Positions 52,093 through 61,521 of a DNA stretch of 64,000 nt are shown one piece after another. The position numbers and the translations under genes are program-made. The stretch is from Comamonas sp009360615. Lineage in GTDB: Bacteria > Pseudomonadota > Gammaproteobacteria > Burkholderiales > Burkholderiaceae_C. Where the stretch lies: the NCBI RefSeq assembly GCF_035784015.1, contig NZ_JALKOW010000001.1. The stretch is one strand, 5' to 3'. The first letter of the stretch is position 1. Each line of letters starts with the position of its first letter. The notes under the pieces are model-generated. The model was not told the DNA's origin and made no database searches. It saw only the letters and a list, made by a program, of their open reading frames with translations.

Positions 52093-52437
52093 TGGAATAT
52101 GACGGATTCGCTATACCAAGGTATAGCCACGAGCAACCAAAAGCCATGCCTCGCTTCCCAAGGCAGGCTCGCCTTGCCGACGGGCGGATTTGATAATCGA
52201 AGACTGGGATCAGGGCACCAGACCGTGGCGCCACGGCGGCATGCATTGCCGTCCATCGCACGGAGGAGTCCCGCTTGGATGCCCATCTCTGGAGGGGGGC
52301 CGTGGCGCACGGACTTGGACGTGCTCTGCCTCCCTCTGTCTTGCAGATCCGACGCTTCTGTAATCAGGAAGTTGCGGGTTGATGCAGGAACCATCCCGGG
52401 CCTGCCCTGGCCCTATCGATGCCCATGTTTGCCGCTT
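52093..52437 (+). promoter_or_regulatory. Leader of the metal-efflux operon with a 16-bp palindrome
   Basis: CTATACCAAGGTATAG (52111-52126) is a perfect palindrome shortly after the terminator and about 310 nt before the efflux operon. It is a good candidate operator or promoter element. The remaining 52127-52437 has an open frame in phase with the adaptor gene, but its Pro/Arg/Cys-rich composition is unlike coding DNA here. No other gene is seen. Confidence 0.45.
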
Positions 52438-53583
52438 ATGAAACCAGTCCTGAACTCCTGCAGTCCCCTGCGGCCTGTCTGCCTGCTGCTGTGCCTGGCG
52501 CTCGCTGCCTGCAACGGTGACAAACAGCCTCCGGCCGCCGCTGCCGCCAGCCAGACGGCGCTGCACCGCGAAGGCAGTCTGCTCGTGGTGCCGCCGCAAT
52601 CTCCGGTGCTGGCGCAACTGCAGCTGGCCCAGGTCAGCCAGGAGCAGGTCCAGACCCTGATCTCCGCGCCGGCCAGTATCGAGGCCGAGCCCGAGAAGCT
52701 GGTCAGGATCACGCCTCCGGTCGCAGGCCGGCTGGTGCGTCTGCACCGGCAGCTGGGCGATCCGGTCAGGGCTGGCGAGGCCTTGATCACCATGGACTCC
52801 TCCGATATCTCGGGCGCTCGGGCCGACCATGCCAAGGCCCAGTCTGCGCTGCTGCTGGCACGGCAGGAGTTCGACCGCCAGAAGCTGCTGTTCGACGCCG
52901 AGATCGCAGCGCGCAAGGACTACGAGGCCGCGCAGCAATCCCTGGCTGCGGCAGGCGCCGATGCACGCGCGGCAGCCGATCGCCTGGCCCAGCTGGGCGC
53001 CGAGGTGCAGGCCAGCTCGCGCGGCAGCTATGTGATCAAGTCGCCGATCAGCGGACGCGTGGTGGAGATGGCCGGCTCGCAGGGCGGGTACTGGAACGAT
53101 GTGAATGCTTCGGTGATGACCGTGGCCGACCTCCGCAAGGTCTGGCTCAGCGCCAGCGTGCCCGAACGCGACCTGGCCCATGTGGACGTGGGCCAGGAGG
53201 CGCATATCGCGTTGACCGCCTATCCCGATCTCAAGCTCGAAGGCCGTGTGCAATATGTGGGCGAGATCGTCGACACCGCCACGCGCAGCGTCAAGGTGCG
53301 TGTGGCCGTGGACAACCGCGAAGGGCGGCTGCGCCCCGGCATGTTTGCGCGCGTGAGCTTCGACGGCCCCGGTCGCGATGCCCTCATGGTGCCGACGACG
53401 GCGCTGCTCCAGGGCCATGTGAGCACGCGGGTGTTCGTGGACAAGGGCCGCACGGACAAGGGCGCGCGCTTTGAGCCGCGCGACGTGCAGGTCGGCGTGC
53501 AGCAGGACGGCAAGGCGGAGATCCGCGCGGGTCTGGCGGCCGGCGAGCGCATCGTCGTCAACGGTGGAGTGCTGCTGCAATGA
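52438..53583 (+). CDS. Heavy-metal RND efflux periplasmic adaptor (CzcB/CusB-like)
   Basis: The 381-aa lipoprotein (lipobox LALAAC near residue 21) is a membrane-fusion protein linking the inner-membrane RND pump to the outer-membrane channel. The barrel-sandwich and helical hairpin show as VAGRLVRLHRQLGDPVRAGEAL, a coiled coil (about 120-190), and SPISGRVVEM. The beta-barrel domain is near residues 220-300. No His-rich metal-binding N-terminus like that of some CzcB is seen. It overlaps the pump gene by 4 nt (ATGA). The start at 52438 is set by the lipoprotein signal. Confidence 0.88.
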   Translation: MKPVLNSCSPLRPVCLLLCLALAACNGDKQPPAAAAASQTALHREGSLLVVPPQSPVLAQLQLAQVSQEQVQTLISAPASIEAEPEKLVRITPPVAGRLVRLHRQLGDPVRAGEALITMDSSDISGARADHAKAQSALLLARQEFDRQKLLFDAEIAARKDYEAAQQSLAAAGADARAAADRLAQLGAEVQASSRGSYVIKSPISGRVVEMAGSQGGYWNDVNASVMTVADLRKVWLSASVPERDLAHVDVGQEAHIALTAYPDLKLEGRVQYVGEIVDTATRSVKVRVAVDNREGRLRPGMFARVSFDGPGRDALMVPTTALLQGHVSTRVFVDKGRTDKGARFEPRDVQVGVQQDGKAEIRAGLAAGERIVVNGGVLLQ

Positions 53584-56500
53584 TCGAGCGCATCGTACAT
53601 CTCGGCTTTGCCCGCCGCGGCGTGGTGTGGCTGATCTTCATCTTCGCGGCCCTGTATGGCGGGTTCAGCTGGAAGCAACTGCCGCTCGAGGCCTATCCCG
53701 ACATCGCCGATGTGACCTCGCAGATCGTCACCCAGGTGCCGGGCCTGGCGGCCGAGGAAATCGAGCAGCAGATCACCATTCCGCTGGAGCGTGCGCTGCT
53801 GGCCACGCCGTCCATGCATGTGCTGCGTTCGCGCAGCCTGTTCGGCCTGTCGCTGATCACGGTGGTGTTCGAGGACGGGGTCGACGGCTACTGGGCGCGC
53901 CAGCGCCTCAAGGAGCGCATGGACGAAGTCGATCTGCCCTATGGCGCGCGCGCTGCGCTCGACCCCTACAGCTCGCCCACGGGCGAGGTCTACCGCTACA
54001 CGCTGGAGAGCGCTACGCACAGTCTGCGCGAGCTGTCCGAGCTGCAGCAGTGGGTGGTGATTCCGCGGCTCAAGAAGGCCCAGTCCGTGGTGGACGTGAC
54101 GAATTTCGGTGGCTTGACCACGCAGTTCATGCTTGAGCTCGATCCCGCGCGCCTGCTGCAGTACGGGCTGACCCTCTCCCAGGTGATCGACGCCATCAAT
54201 GCCAACAATGCCAGCGGCGGCGGCAGCGTCATGGACCGCGGCGAGGTCTCCTATGTGGTGCGCGGCGTGGGCCTGCTGAGATCACTCGACGACATGGGCA
54301 ATGTGGTGGTCAGGACCTCGGACAGCGGCACGCCGATTCTGGTCAAGGACCTGGGACGACTGACCTATGGCAATGTGGAGCGCCGCGGCATCCTGGGCAA
54401 GGACGACAATTCCGACACGCTGGAGGGCATCGTGCTGCTGCTCAAGGATGCGAACCCCTCCAAGGCGCTGGAAGGCATTCATGCCGCAGTGAAGGAGCTC
54501 AATGAGAAGCTGCTGCCGCCCGACGTCAAGGTGGTGCCTTATCTGGACCGCACCACGCTGATCGAGCGCACCACGCATACCGTGGGCAAGACCCTGGCCG
54601 AAGGCATGATCGTCGTGACCCTGGTGCTGCTGCTGTTCCTTGGCAGCCCGCGCGCAGCGCTGATCGTGGCCCTGACGATTCCCATGGCGCTGCTGCTGGC
54701 CTTCGTCTTCATGCATCACGCCAGGATACCGGCCAATCTGCTGTCTCTGGGAGCCATCGACTTCGGCATTCTGGTCGACGGTGCGGTGGTCGTGGTCGAG
54801 AACATTCTGCGCCGCCGCGAGGCCCAGGAGGACAAGCCCTTGACGCCGCGCGATGCCATCGCGGCCACGCTGCAGGTGGCGCGTCCCATCTTCTTCGGCA
54901 TGTGCGTGATCGCAGCCGCCTATCTGCCGCTGTTCGGCTTCGAGCGTATCGAGTACAAGCTGTTCTCGCCCATGGCCAGTGCCGTGGGGGCGGCCCTGGT
55001 GGGGGCGCTGGCTGTGGCGCTGCTGCTCACGCCGGGCCTGGCCTGGCTGGCCTTTCGCCGTCCGCGCAAGATCTTCCACAACCCCGTGCTCTGCTTCCTG
55101 GGCGTGCGCTATGACCGATTCCTCGGCGTCGCCGTGGGGCAGATGCGCTGGCTGGCAGGGTCCGTGGCGGCGGCGCTGGTGGCGCTGGTGCTGCTGGCCG
55201 GCACCATAGGCCGCGACTTCCTGCCCTATCTGGACGAGGGCTCGATCTGGCTGCAAGTGCAGATGCCGCCAGGCATCACGCTGGACAAGGCGCGTGACAT
55301 GGCCGACGCGCTGCGCCGGGCCACGCTGGAGTTTCCCGAGGTGTCCTATATCGTGACCCAGACCGGGCGCAACGACGACGGCACCGATTACTGGACGCCA
55401 TCGCACATCGAGGCCAGCGTGGGCCTGCATCCCTACGACCAATGGAAGTCGGGCCTGAACAAGCAGCAACTGATCGCCAGGATGGCAGAACGCTTCGAGC
55501 AGATGCCGGGTTATACCGTGGGCTTCATGCAGCCCATGATCGACGGCGTGCAGGACAAGCTCTCGGGCGCCCACAGCGACCTGACCGTGAAGGTCTACGG
55601 CCAGGATCTGAGCGAGGGCCGGCGTGTGGCCGACGAGATGGTGGGCATTTTGTCCAAGGTGCCCGGCGCAGCCGATGTGGCCGTGGACATCGAGCCGCCG
55701 CTGCCCAATCTGCGCATCGACCTGGACCGTGCGGCTGCCGCGCGCTACGGCATCAATGCGGCCGATGTGGCCCAGCTGATCTCCACGGGCGTGGGCGGGG
55801 CCTCCATAGGCCAGCTCTATGTGGGCGAGCGCAGCTACGACATGACGGTGCGCTTCGCGCCCGGCACGCGCAGCCACCCCGAGGCCATCGGTGCGCTGCG
55901 CCTGGCCGCAGCCAACGGCGCCCAGGTGCCGCTGGCCGACGTGGCGCGCATCAGCACCACGGTGGGCCAGAGCGTGATCGTGCGCGAGGGCGGCGAGCGC
56001 CACATCCTGGTCAAGCTCAATGTGCGCGGCCGCGATCTCGCAGGCTTCCTCAAGGATGCGCACGAGGCCCTCGATGCCCAGCTCCGGTACGACCGCCAGC
56101 AGACCCATGTCGAGTGGGGCGGCCAGTTCGAGAACCTGCAGCGCGCCGAGGCGCGGCTGCTGGTCATTCTGCCGCTGACGCTGGGCATCATGCTGGTGCT
56201 GCTGTTCGGCGAGTTCGGCAATCTGCGCCAGCCGCTGCTGGTGCTGGGCGTGGTGCCGCTGGCCATGATCGGCGGCTTGGCAGGGCTGCATCTGCGCGGC
56301 ATGACGCTCAATGTCTCGAGCGCCGTGGGCTTCATCGCGCTGTTCGGCGTGGCCGTGCTGTCGGGCGTGCTCATGGTCTCGCAGATCAACCGGCTGCGCC
56401 GCGAGGAAGGGCTGCAGCTGCGCGAGGCCGTGCGCGAGGGGGCATCCAGCCGCATGCGTCCGGTGCTGATGACGGCCACCGTGGCGGCCTTCGGGCTCAC

Positions 56501-56750
56501 GCCCGCCATGCTGGCCACAGGCCTGGGCAGCGACGTGCAGCGGCCCCTGGCCACCGTGGTGGTCTGCGGTCTGGTCAGCGCCACCTTGCTGACGCTGCTG
56601 CTGCTGCCCAATCTCTATTACGTGATCGAGCTGCGTGCCCAGCGCTCAGCAGAGCGCAGGCGCCGGCGAGCGGCCGAGCGCGGTGAACTCGACGATGAAA
56701 GCGAAAGCCCGGTGACGGCTGTTGCCGCTGCGGAGCGCATGGCTCCCTGA
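53580..56750 (+). CDS. Heavy-metal efflux RND pump, CzcA-type
   Basis: The 1056-aa inner-membrane proton/metal antiporter has 12 transmembrane helices and two large periplasmic loops. Transmembrane helix 4 reads DFGILVDGAVVVVEN. Asp394, Asp400 and Glu407 align at a constant offset of 8 with the proton-relay residues Asp402, Asp408 and Glu415 of CzcA. This is the divalent-cation (Zn/Co/Cd/Ni) signature and not the CusA (Cu/Ag) one. The metal cannot be told more exactly. It is flanked by adaptor and outer-membrane channel genes in one operon. Confidence 0.92.
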   Translation: MIERIVHLGFARRGVVWLIFIFAALYGGFSWKQLPLEAYPDIADVTSQIVTQVPGLAAEEIEQQITIPLERALLATPSMHVLRSRSLFGLSLITVVFEDGVDGYWARQRLKERMDEVDLPYGARAALDPYSSPTGEVYRYTLESATHSLRELSELQQWVVIPRLKKAQSVVDVTNFGGLTTQFMLELDPARLLQYGLTLSQVIDAINANNASGGGSVMDRGEVSYVVRGVGLLRSLDDMGNVVVRTSDSGTPILVKDLGRLTYGNVERRGILGKDDNSDTLEGIVLLLKDANPSKALEGIHAAVKELNEKLLPPDVKVVPYLDRTTLIERTTHTVGKTLAEGMIVVTLVLLLFLGSPRAALIVALTIPMALLLAFVFMHHARIPANLLSLGAIDFGILVDGAVVVVENILRRREAQEDKPLTPRDAIAATLQVARPIFFGMCVIAAAYLPLFGFERIEYKLFSPMASAVGAALVGALAVALLLTPGLAWLAFRRPRKIFHNPVLCFLGVRYDRFLGVAVGQMRWLAGSVAAALVALVLLAGTIGRDFLPYLDEGSIWLQVQMPPGITLDKARDMADALRRATLEFPEVSYIVTQTGRNDDGTDYWTPSHIEASVGLHPYDQWKSGLNKQQLIARMAERFEQMPGYTVGFMQPMIDGVQDKLSGAHSDLTVKVYGQDLSEGRRVADEMVGILSKVPGAADVAVDIEPPLPNLRIDLDRAAAARYGINAADVAQLISTGVGGASIGQLYVGERSYDMTVRFAPGTRSHPEAIGALRLAAANGAQVPLADVARISTTVGQSVIVREGGERHILVKLNVRGRDLAGFLKDAHEALDAQLRYDRQQTHVEWGGQFENLQRAEARLLVILPLTLGIMLVLLFGEFGNLRQPLLVLGVVPLAMIGGLAGLHLRGMTLNVSSAVGFIALFGVAVLSGVLMVSQINRLRREEGLQLREAVREGASSRMRPVLMTATVAAFGLTPAMLATGLGSDVQRPLATVVVCGLVSATLLTLLLLPNLYYVIELRAQRSAERRRRRAAERGELDDESESPVTAVAAAERMAP

Positions 56751-56778
56751 GCGGGTGGCCGATCCAACTGGACATAGC

Positions 56779-58116
56779 ATGCAATTTCCTGTTTCTTCCC
56801 TGAAGTGCCTGACCCTGCTGCTGGCAGCGTTGGGCCTGTGCGGCGCTGCGCAGGCGCAGACTGCCGCGCAGGCTCCGACGCTGTCGGCAGCCAAGGGCCT
56901 GAATTTTGCGGACTATCTGAGCGCCGTCGAGCGGCACAGTCCGGACTTGCAGTCCCAGCAACAGAACGTGGTGTCGGCCCAGGCCGGAGTCGGCATCGCG
57001 GGCATACGCCCCGATCCCCAGCTCTCGCTGGGTGCTGCGCGCGAACAGGTCAGGACCGGCTTGCCGCGTCCGCTGAACCGGACCTACGAACTCAGCATGG
57101 AGCTGGAGACCGGCGGAAAGCGCTCGGCCCGTATCCGCGCCGCACGCAGCCAGGTGAGGCTGGCCGAGGCCGGCGTCGAGGGCTTCCGCACCCAGCTGTT
57201 TTCCGATGCGGCCCTGGACTTCACCCAGGCCTGTCGCGACCACCAGGCGCTGGAGCGCAAGGAACAGACGCTCAGGGCCCTGTCCGATGTGGTCAAGGCC
57301 AACGAGGTGCGGCGCAAGGCCGGCGACATCGGCACCGTGGAGTGGCGGCAGTCGCGCGTGGAGCGTGACCAGTTCCAGGCCGATGTGACCCAGGCGCGCG
57401 CCGATGCCCAGGCCTCGCGCCTGGCACTGAGCGTGCCGCTGGGGCGCAAGCTCTCGGAGGTCTTCGGCTCCGAGGAGCTGCAGTGCGATTTCCAGCCCTT
57501 TGCGAACGGCAAGAGCATCGATTCCCTGGTGGCCCAGGCCTTGAAGGTGCGCAGCGACGTGCGCGTGGCCCAGGCCACGCTGGAGAATGCGCGCGACAAC
57601 GCCGGCGTGGCCCAGGCCAACCGCTGGGTCAATCCCACGCTGGCGGTGGGATTGACCGCCGTACCTGCCACATCTGCGGGTGTGGACGCCCAGGGGGCGG
57701 CCTTCGATGCGGGCAACCGCTCGCGCATGCTGTCGGTCTCGGTCAGCATGCCCATTCCGTTCTCGCGCCTGAACCGCGGCGAGGTGCTGCAGGCCGAGGC
57801 CGCCGTGACCCAGGCCATGCTGGGGCTTCAGCAGTCGCAGCACAAGGCCGAGGCCGATGTGCGCTCGGCCTACTTCCGTTTCGCGGCGGCACGGGAGAAC
57901 GTGGAGCGCTATCGCAGCAATGTGCTGGCCGATGCGCAGCGTGTGCTCGAGAGCATTCGCCTGTCCTACCGCCACGGGCAGGCCTCGCTGCTGGAGCTGC
58001 TGTCGGCTCAGCGCTCGGCCGATGATGCCTACCTCGGCTATCTGCAGGCCGATGCCGATCTGGCCAAGGCCACGGTCGATCTGCAGCTGAGCATCGGCCA
58101 GCGGCCCGCGCTGTGA
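56779..58116 (+). CDS. Outer membrane efflux channel (CzcC/TolC-like)
   Basis: The 445-aa product is an outer-membrane factor with a signal peptide ending at AAQAQ and two long coiled-coil repeats of the OEP type (for example the ERHSPDLQSQQQNVVSAQAG and DNAGVAQANRWVNPTLAVG segments). It forms the exit duct for the RND pump. The start at 56779 gives a normal signal peptide; the longer upstream frame was rejected. It is 28 nt after the pump gene. The kinase gene follows, with a GTG overlapping its stop. Confidence 0.88.
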   Translation: MQFPVSSLKCLTLLLAALGLCGAAQAQTAAQAPTLSAAKGLNFADYLSAVERHSPDLQSQQQNVVSAQAGVGIAGIRPDPQLSLGAAREQVRTGLPRPLNRTYELSMELETGGKRSARIRAARSQVRLAEAGVEGFRTQLFSDAALDFTQACRDHQALERKEQTLRALSDVVKANEVRRKAGDIGTVEWRQSRVERDQFQADVTQARADAQASRLALSVPLGRKLSEVFGSEELQCDFQPFANGKSIDSLVAQALKVRSDVRVAQATLENARDNAGVAQANRWVNPTLAVGLTAVPATSAGVDAQGAAFDAGNRSRMLSVSVSMPIPFSRLNRGEVLQAEAAVTQAMLGLQQSQHKAEADVRSAYFRFAAARENVERYRSNVLADAQRVLESIRLSYRHGQASLLELLSAQRSADDAYLGYLQADADLAKATVDLQLSIGQRPAL

Positions 58117-58205
58117 TCAGCGCTGTGGGCGGAACGCGCTGGCGTGCGCGCATCTTGCGCCACAATCGGCGGGTCTTTCACGCCCTGAACTCCGCCCTGC
58201 ATGCC

Positions 58206-59306
58206 ATGACCGCCGAACCGCAACGCTTTCTGCATCTGCGCCGGGCCCTGATCCTGGCCGCGCTGGCCGCAGCCATGGCGGCCATCTTCGCGCTGGATAC
58301 GCTGACCGAGTATGCGGTGGCCGCTGCCGTGTTCCACACGGCGGTCATCCTCGTGGCGGTGCGCTGGTTCAGACAGCGCGTGGTGATCGGCGTCACGGCA
58401 CTGTGCATAGCGCTGACCCTGGCCAGCTTTGCGCTGACGCCGGCCGGAGCCTACCGCACAGGACTCATCAACACGGGCATCAGCATCCTGGCCATCGTCA
58501 TCACGGCCTATCTGGGCCTGAAGATGGTGGCTGCCCAGAATGCAGCCCACGCGGCCCAGACACAGCTGCTGCGCATCACCCAGGCCACCAGTCTGGGGCA
58601 GGTGACGGCCTCGATCGCCCATGAGGTCAACCAGCCGCTGGCCGCCATCGTCACCAGCGGCAATGCCTGCCAGCGCTGGCTGGCCCAGCAGCCGCCGAAT
58701 CTCGAAAAAGCCGGCCAGGCGCTGGAGCGCATCCTGAGCGATGCGCGCCGCGCCAGCGAGGTCATTGAGCGTATCCGTTCCATGGCGCGCGGCGAGGCAC
58801 CGAGCAAGCAGAAGTTCGACCTCAACGAGGCGGTGCGCGAGATGGTGAATCTGTCGGGCGCGGACCTGAACCTGCGCGCCATTGCCATGGACCTGCAGCT
58901 GTCTCCAGGTCTGGCGCCCGCCTGGTGCGACCGTGTGCAGTTCTTGCAGGTCCTGGGCAATCTGCTGCTCAACGCCATGGATGCCATGCAGGACACGCCG
59001 GCCGTGCGGCGGCGCATTGCCGTGGCGACCCAGGCCCTGGGCCAGCAACTGGTGCTGACCGTCACCGATGCGGGCGAAGGACTGTCGCCGCTGGCCAAGA
59101 GACATCTGTTCGACGCCTTCTGGAGCACCAAGCATGAGGGCATGGGGCTGGGGCTGAGCATCAGTCGCGATATCGCCGAGGCCAACGGAGGTCGCATCTG
59201 GGCGACCGAGCGTGAAGATGGGCACAGCGGTGCAGTGTTTCATGTGACCATTGCGGCTTTCGTTGCTCCGGGGGAGCTCGCAGCAGGAGGACACAAGCTT
59301 GGCTGA
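58206..59306 (+). CDS. Membrane sensor histidine kinase, FixL/DctB-like
   Basis: The product (366 aa from this start) has about four N-terminal transmembrane helices (residues 12-115) and a HisKA box, SIAHEVNQPLAAI, with His139. The HATPase domain has N-box NLLLNAMDAM and G-box GMGLGLSISRDIAEANGG. No PAS domain is seen. The AHEVNQPLAAI form is typical of kinases paired with FixJ/LuxR-type regulators. The start may be a GTG at 58113 that overlaps the channel stop. The ATG at 58206 is preferred because the region between looks non-coding. It overlaps the regulator start by 8 nt. Confidence 0.85.
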   Translation: MTAEPQRFLHLRRALILAALAAAMAAIFALDTLTEYAVAAAVFHTAVILVAVRWFRQRVVIGVTALCIALTLASFALTPAGAYRTGLINTGISILAIVITAYLGLKMVAAQNAAHAAQTQLLRITQATSLGQVTASIAHEVNQPLAAIVTSGNACQRWLAQQPPNLEKAGQALERILSDARRASEVIERIRSMARGEAPSKQKFDLNEAVREMVNLSGADLNLRAIAMDLQLSPGLAPAWCDRVQFLQVLGNLLLNAMDAMQDTPAVRRRIAVATQALGQQLVLTVTDAGEGLSPLAKRHLFDAFWSTKHEGMGLGLSISRDIAEANGGRIWATEREDGHSGAVFHVTIAAFVAPGELAAGGHKLG

Positions 59307-59919
59307 ACCCGAAACCGTGTATGTGATCGATGACGACGCCTCGGTGCGCGCGGCCATCGAGGATTTGCTGCTCTCCGTGGGGCTGGCCGTATCCGCCTTC
59401 GGCGCGACGCGCGACTTTCTCGCCCATCTGCAGCGGAACCCGCCCGAGGGGCCTGCCTGTCTGGTGCTGGACATTCGCATGCCGGGTCAGAGCGGTATGG
59501 AGTTCAGGCGCCAGATGCTGGAGCAGGGGCTGCGCTTTCCCACCATCTTCATCACCGGCCATGGCGATATACCCATGAGCGTGGAGGCCATGAAGACCGG
59601 GGCCATAGAGTTTCTGACCAAGCCGTTTCGCGATCAGGATTTGCTCGATGCCATACAGCAAGGTATTTCGCTGGACCGCCAGCGCCGTGCGCAGGAAGGG
59701 CAGTTGCTGGCGTTGCATTCGCGTTGGAGCTCGCTGTCCGGTGGGGAGCAGTCCGTGTTGATTGGCGTGGTGCGTGGCCTGCTCAACAAGCAGATTGCGG
59801 CAGAGCTGGATGTCAGCGAAATCACCATCAAAGTCAGGCGTTCTCAAGCCATGCGCAAGATGGAGGCCGGCTCGGTGGCGGAGCTGGTGCGCATGATGGA
59901 GAAGCTGAGCATTCGCTGA
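59299..59919 (+). CDS. FixJ/NarL-type response regulator
   Basis: The product (206 aa) has a receiver domain with phospho-acceptor Asp58 in LVLDIRMPGQSGM, acidic DDD at 11-13 and LTKPF, and a LuxR-type helix-turn-helix at the C-terminus (NKQIAAELDVSEITIKVRR). The start is read as TTG at 59299: AGGAGG lies 8 nt before it, it overlaps the kinase stop, and the protein then begins (M)AEPETVYVIDDD. The pair follows a CzcBAC-type efflux operon, which is more often governed by OmpR-family regulators. Confidence 0.85.
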   Translation: MAEPETVYVIDDDASVRAAIEDLLLSVGLAVSAFGATRDFLAHLQRNPPEGPACLVLDIRMPGQSGMEFRRQMLEQGLRFPTIFITGHGDIPMSVEAMKTGAIEFLTKPFRDQDLLDAIQQGISLDRQRRAQEGQLLALHSRWSSLSGGEQSVLIGVVRGLLNKQIAAELDVSEITIKVRRSQAMRKMEAGSVAELVRMMEKLSIR

Positions 59920-60086
59920 TGGCGGGCTCCTGACTGGCCGTCAGAGCGCAGGCACCGCAGATGCCACGACTGCCTGGGGCAAACGTAAAAATTGTTCGTG
60001 TCGGTGTCCGCGTGCTGATTGCGCATGAATTTTATGGAGCGCGCGGGTTTGCCGGTACACAATGGCGGGTTCGCGAGGAGCGGTCG

Positions 60087-61520
60087 ATGCATCAGCAAAG
60101 AACATTCAACAACAAATTTGGTTTCGGCAGGCTTTGCACAGGCAGTTTGATGTTCTGGTGCTTGATGGGGGGGCTGAGTGCTCATGCGCAGAAAAGCGCA
60201 GAGCCAGTCCCTGCAGGCCGAGAAGAAGCTGCATCCGCAGCCTCGGCAACTGATGCTGCAGGGGAAGAAATCACGGAGCCGGAAAAGTGGAACGCCAAGC
60301 TTCAGGCTACCTATGTCTGGCAGCGCAAGCCGTCCTTCGGGGCACCCTACACCGGGGAGAGAAGCTTGGGTCCGGGGCGCGAACGCAGCTATTCCTTCAC
60401 GACCACTGCCTCTTTCGGCTACCGTCCCTGGGCCGGGGGGGAGGTCTATCTTGATCTGGAAGGCGCGCAGGGCATTCCTCTGTCGGGACTGACGGGCCTG
60501 GGCGGCTTTACCAATGGTGAACTGGCCAAAACCTCGGGGGCAAGATTGAAGCTCTATCGCGCCCGGGCCTTCCTGCGCCAGACCTGGAGTCATGGCGGCG
60601 AGCAAGAGGCGGTGGAGTCGGAGGCCAGGCAGCTCGCAGGCATGGTGGACAAGCGCCGTACCGTGCTCACCGTGGGCAACCTTGCAGTCACCGATATCTT
60701 TGACGACAACCGTTACAGCCATGATCCGCGCACGCAGTTCATGAACTGGTCGCTGATGACCCAAGGTGCGTTCGATTACGCCGCAGATGCCCGGGGTTAC
60801 AGCTGGGGGGCGGTGCTGGAGTGGTTTCATGATGACTGGGAGGTGCGCTTCGGTCGCTTCATCCAGCCACGGGAGCCCAACGGGCAGCCGCTGGACTATC
60901 GCTTTTTCAAGCACTATGGAGATCAGCTGGAAGTGGCCCACGCGCATACGCTGGCAGGACAGCCGGGCAAGGTGCGGGCCTTGGTCTTCCGCAATCACGC
61001 CGTGATGACGCGCTATGACGATGCACTGAACTTGGCGGCGCCGACCGGGGCGGTGCCGGATCTGAATGGTGCGCGCTACGGTGCCAGAAGCAAGCTTGGC
61101 TTCGGCATCAACCTGGAGCAGGCGCTGAGTGATGACGTGGGTCTGTTTGCCCGTGGCAGCTGGGCCGATGGCAAGACGGAAATCTATGCCTTCACGGAAA
61201 TCGACCGCTCGCTGTCTGCGGGTCTGCTGATCCAGGGGCAGAGATGGGGACGGGCGAAAGACACGCTGGGCATCGGCGTGGCGCGCAATTTTCTCTCGCC
61301 CGGACACCGCACGTATCTGGCGGAGGGCGGGATGGGACCGTTCATTGGTGACGGGCGCCTGAACTACAGGCCCGAGAGTATTGTGGAGATGTTCTACAGC
61401 GTGGGGATCGGCAGGAATTCCAGCATCAGCTTCGACTGGCAGCATATCCGCAACCCCGCGTACAACGCGGATCGCGGACCGGTCAACGCGCTGGCCGTGC
61501 GCCTGCACACCGAATTCTGA
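60087..61520 (+). CDS. OprB-family carbohydrate porin
   Basis: The 477-aa product has a signal peptide (cleavage near SAHAQ) and an OprB-like beta-barrel. The family pattern around DIFDDNRYSHDPRTQFMNW and FDYAADARGYSWG is clear, and the C-terminus ends in phenylalanine as outer-membrane proteins do. OprB members admit sugars and related solutes. The start at 60087 has GAGGAG 8 nt before it. A long upstream frame was rejected. Its stop is one base from the stop of the converging YqaA-family gene. Confidence 0.88.
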   Translation: MHQQRTFNNKFGFGRLCTGSLMFWCLMGGLSAHAQKSAEPVPAGREEAASAASATDAAGEEITEPEKWNAKLQATYVWQRKPSFGAPYTGERSLGPGRERSYSFTTTASFGYRPWAGGEVYLDLEGAQGIPLSGLTGLGGFTNGELAKTSGARLKLYRARAFLRQTWSHGGEQEAVESEARQLAGMVDKRRTVLTVGNLAVTDIFDDNRYSHDPRTQFMNWSLMTQGAFDYAADARGYSWGAVLEWFHDDWEVRFGRFIQPREPNGQPLDYRFFKHYGDQLEVAHAHTLAGQPGKVRALVFRNHAVMTRYDDALNLAAPTGAVPDLNGARYGARSKLGFGINLEQALSDDVGLFARGSWADGKTEIYAFTEIDRSLSAGLLIQGQRWGRAKDTLGIGVARNFLSPGHRTYLAEGGMGPFIGDGRLNYRPESIVEMFYSVGIGRNSSISFDWQHIRNPAYNADRGPVNALAVRLHTEF

Positions 61521-61521
61521 T

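Noticed and set aside
52127..52437. Extended N-terminus or a separate gene before the efflux adaptor
   Set aside because: The in-frame stretch is Pro/Arg/Cys-rich and would hide the clear lipoprotein signal that begins at 52438.
53600..56700. Long minus-strand frames opposite the CzcA-type pump
   Set aside because: They are His/Gln-rich shadows of the pump gene.
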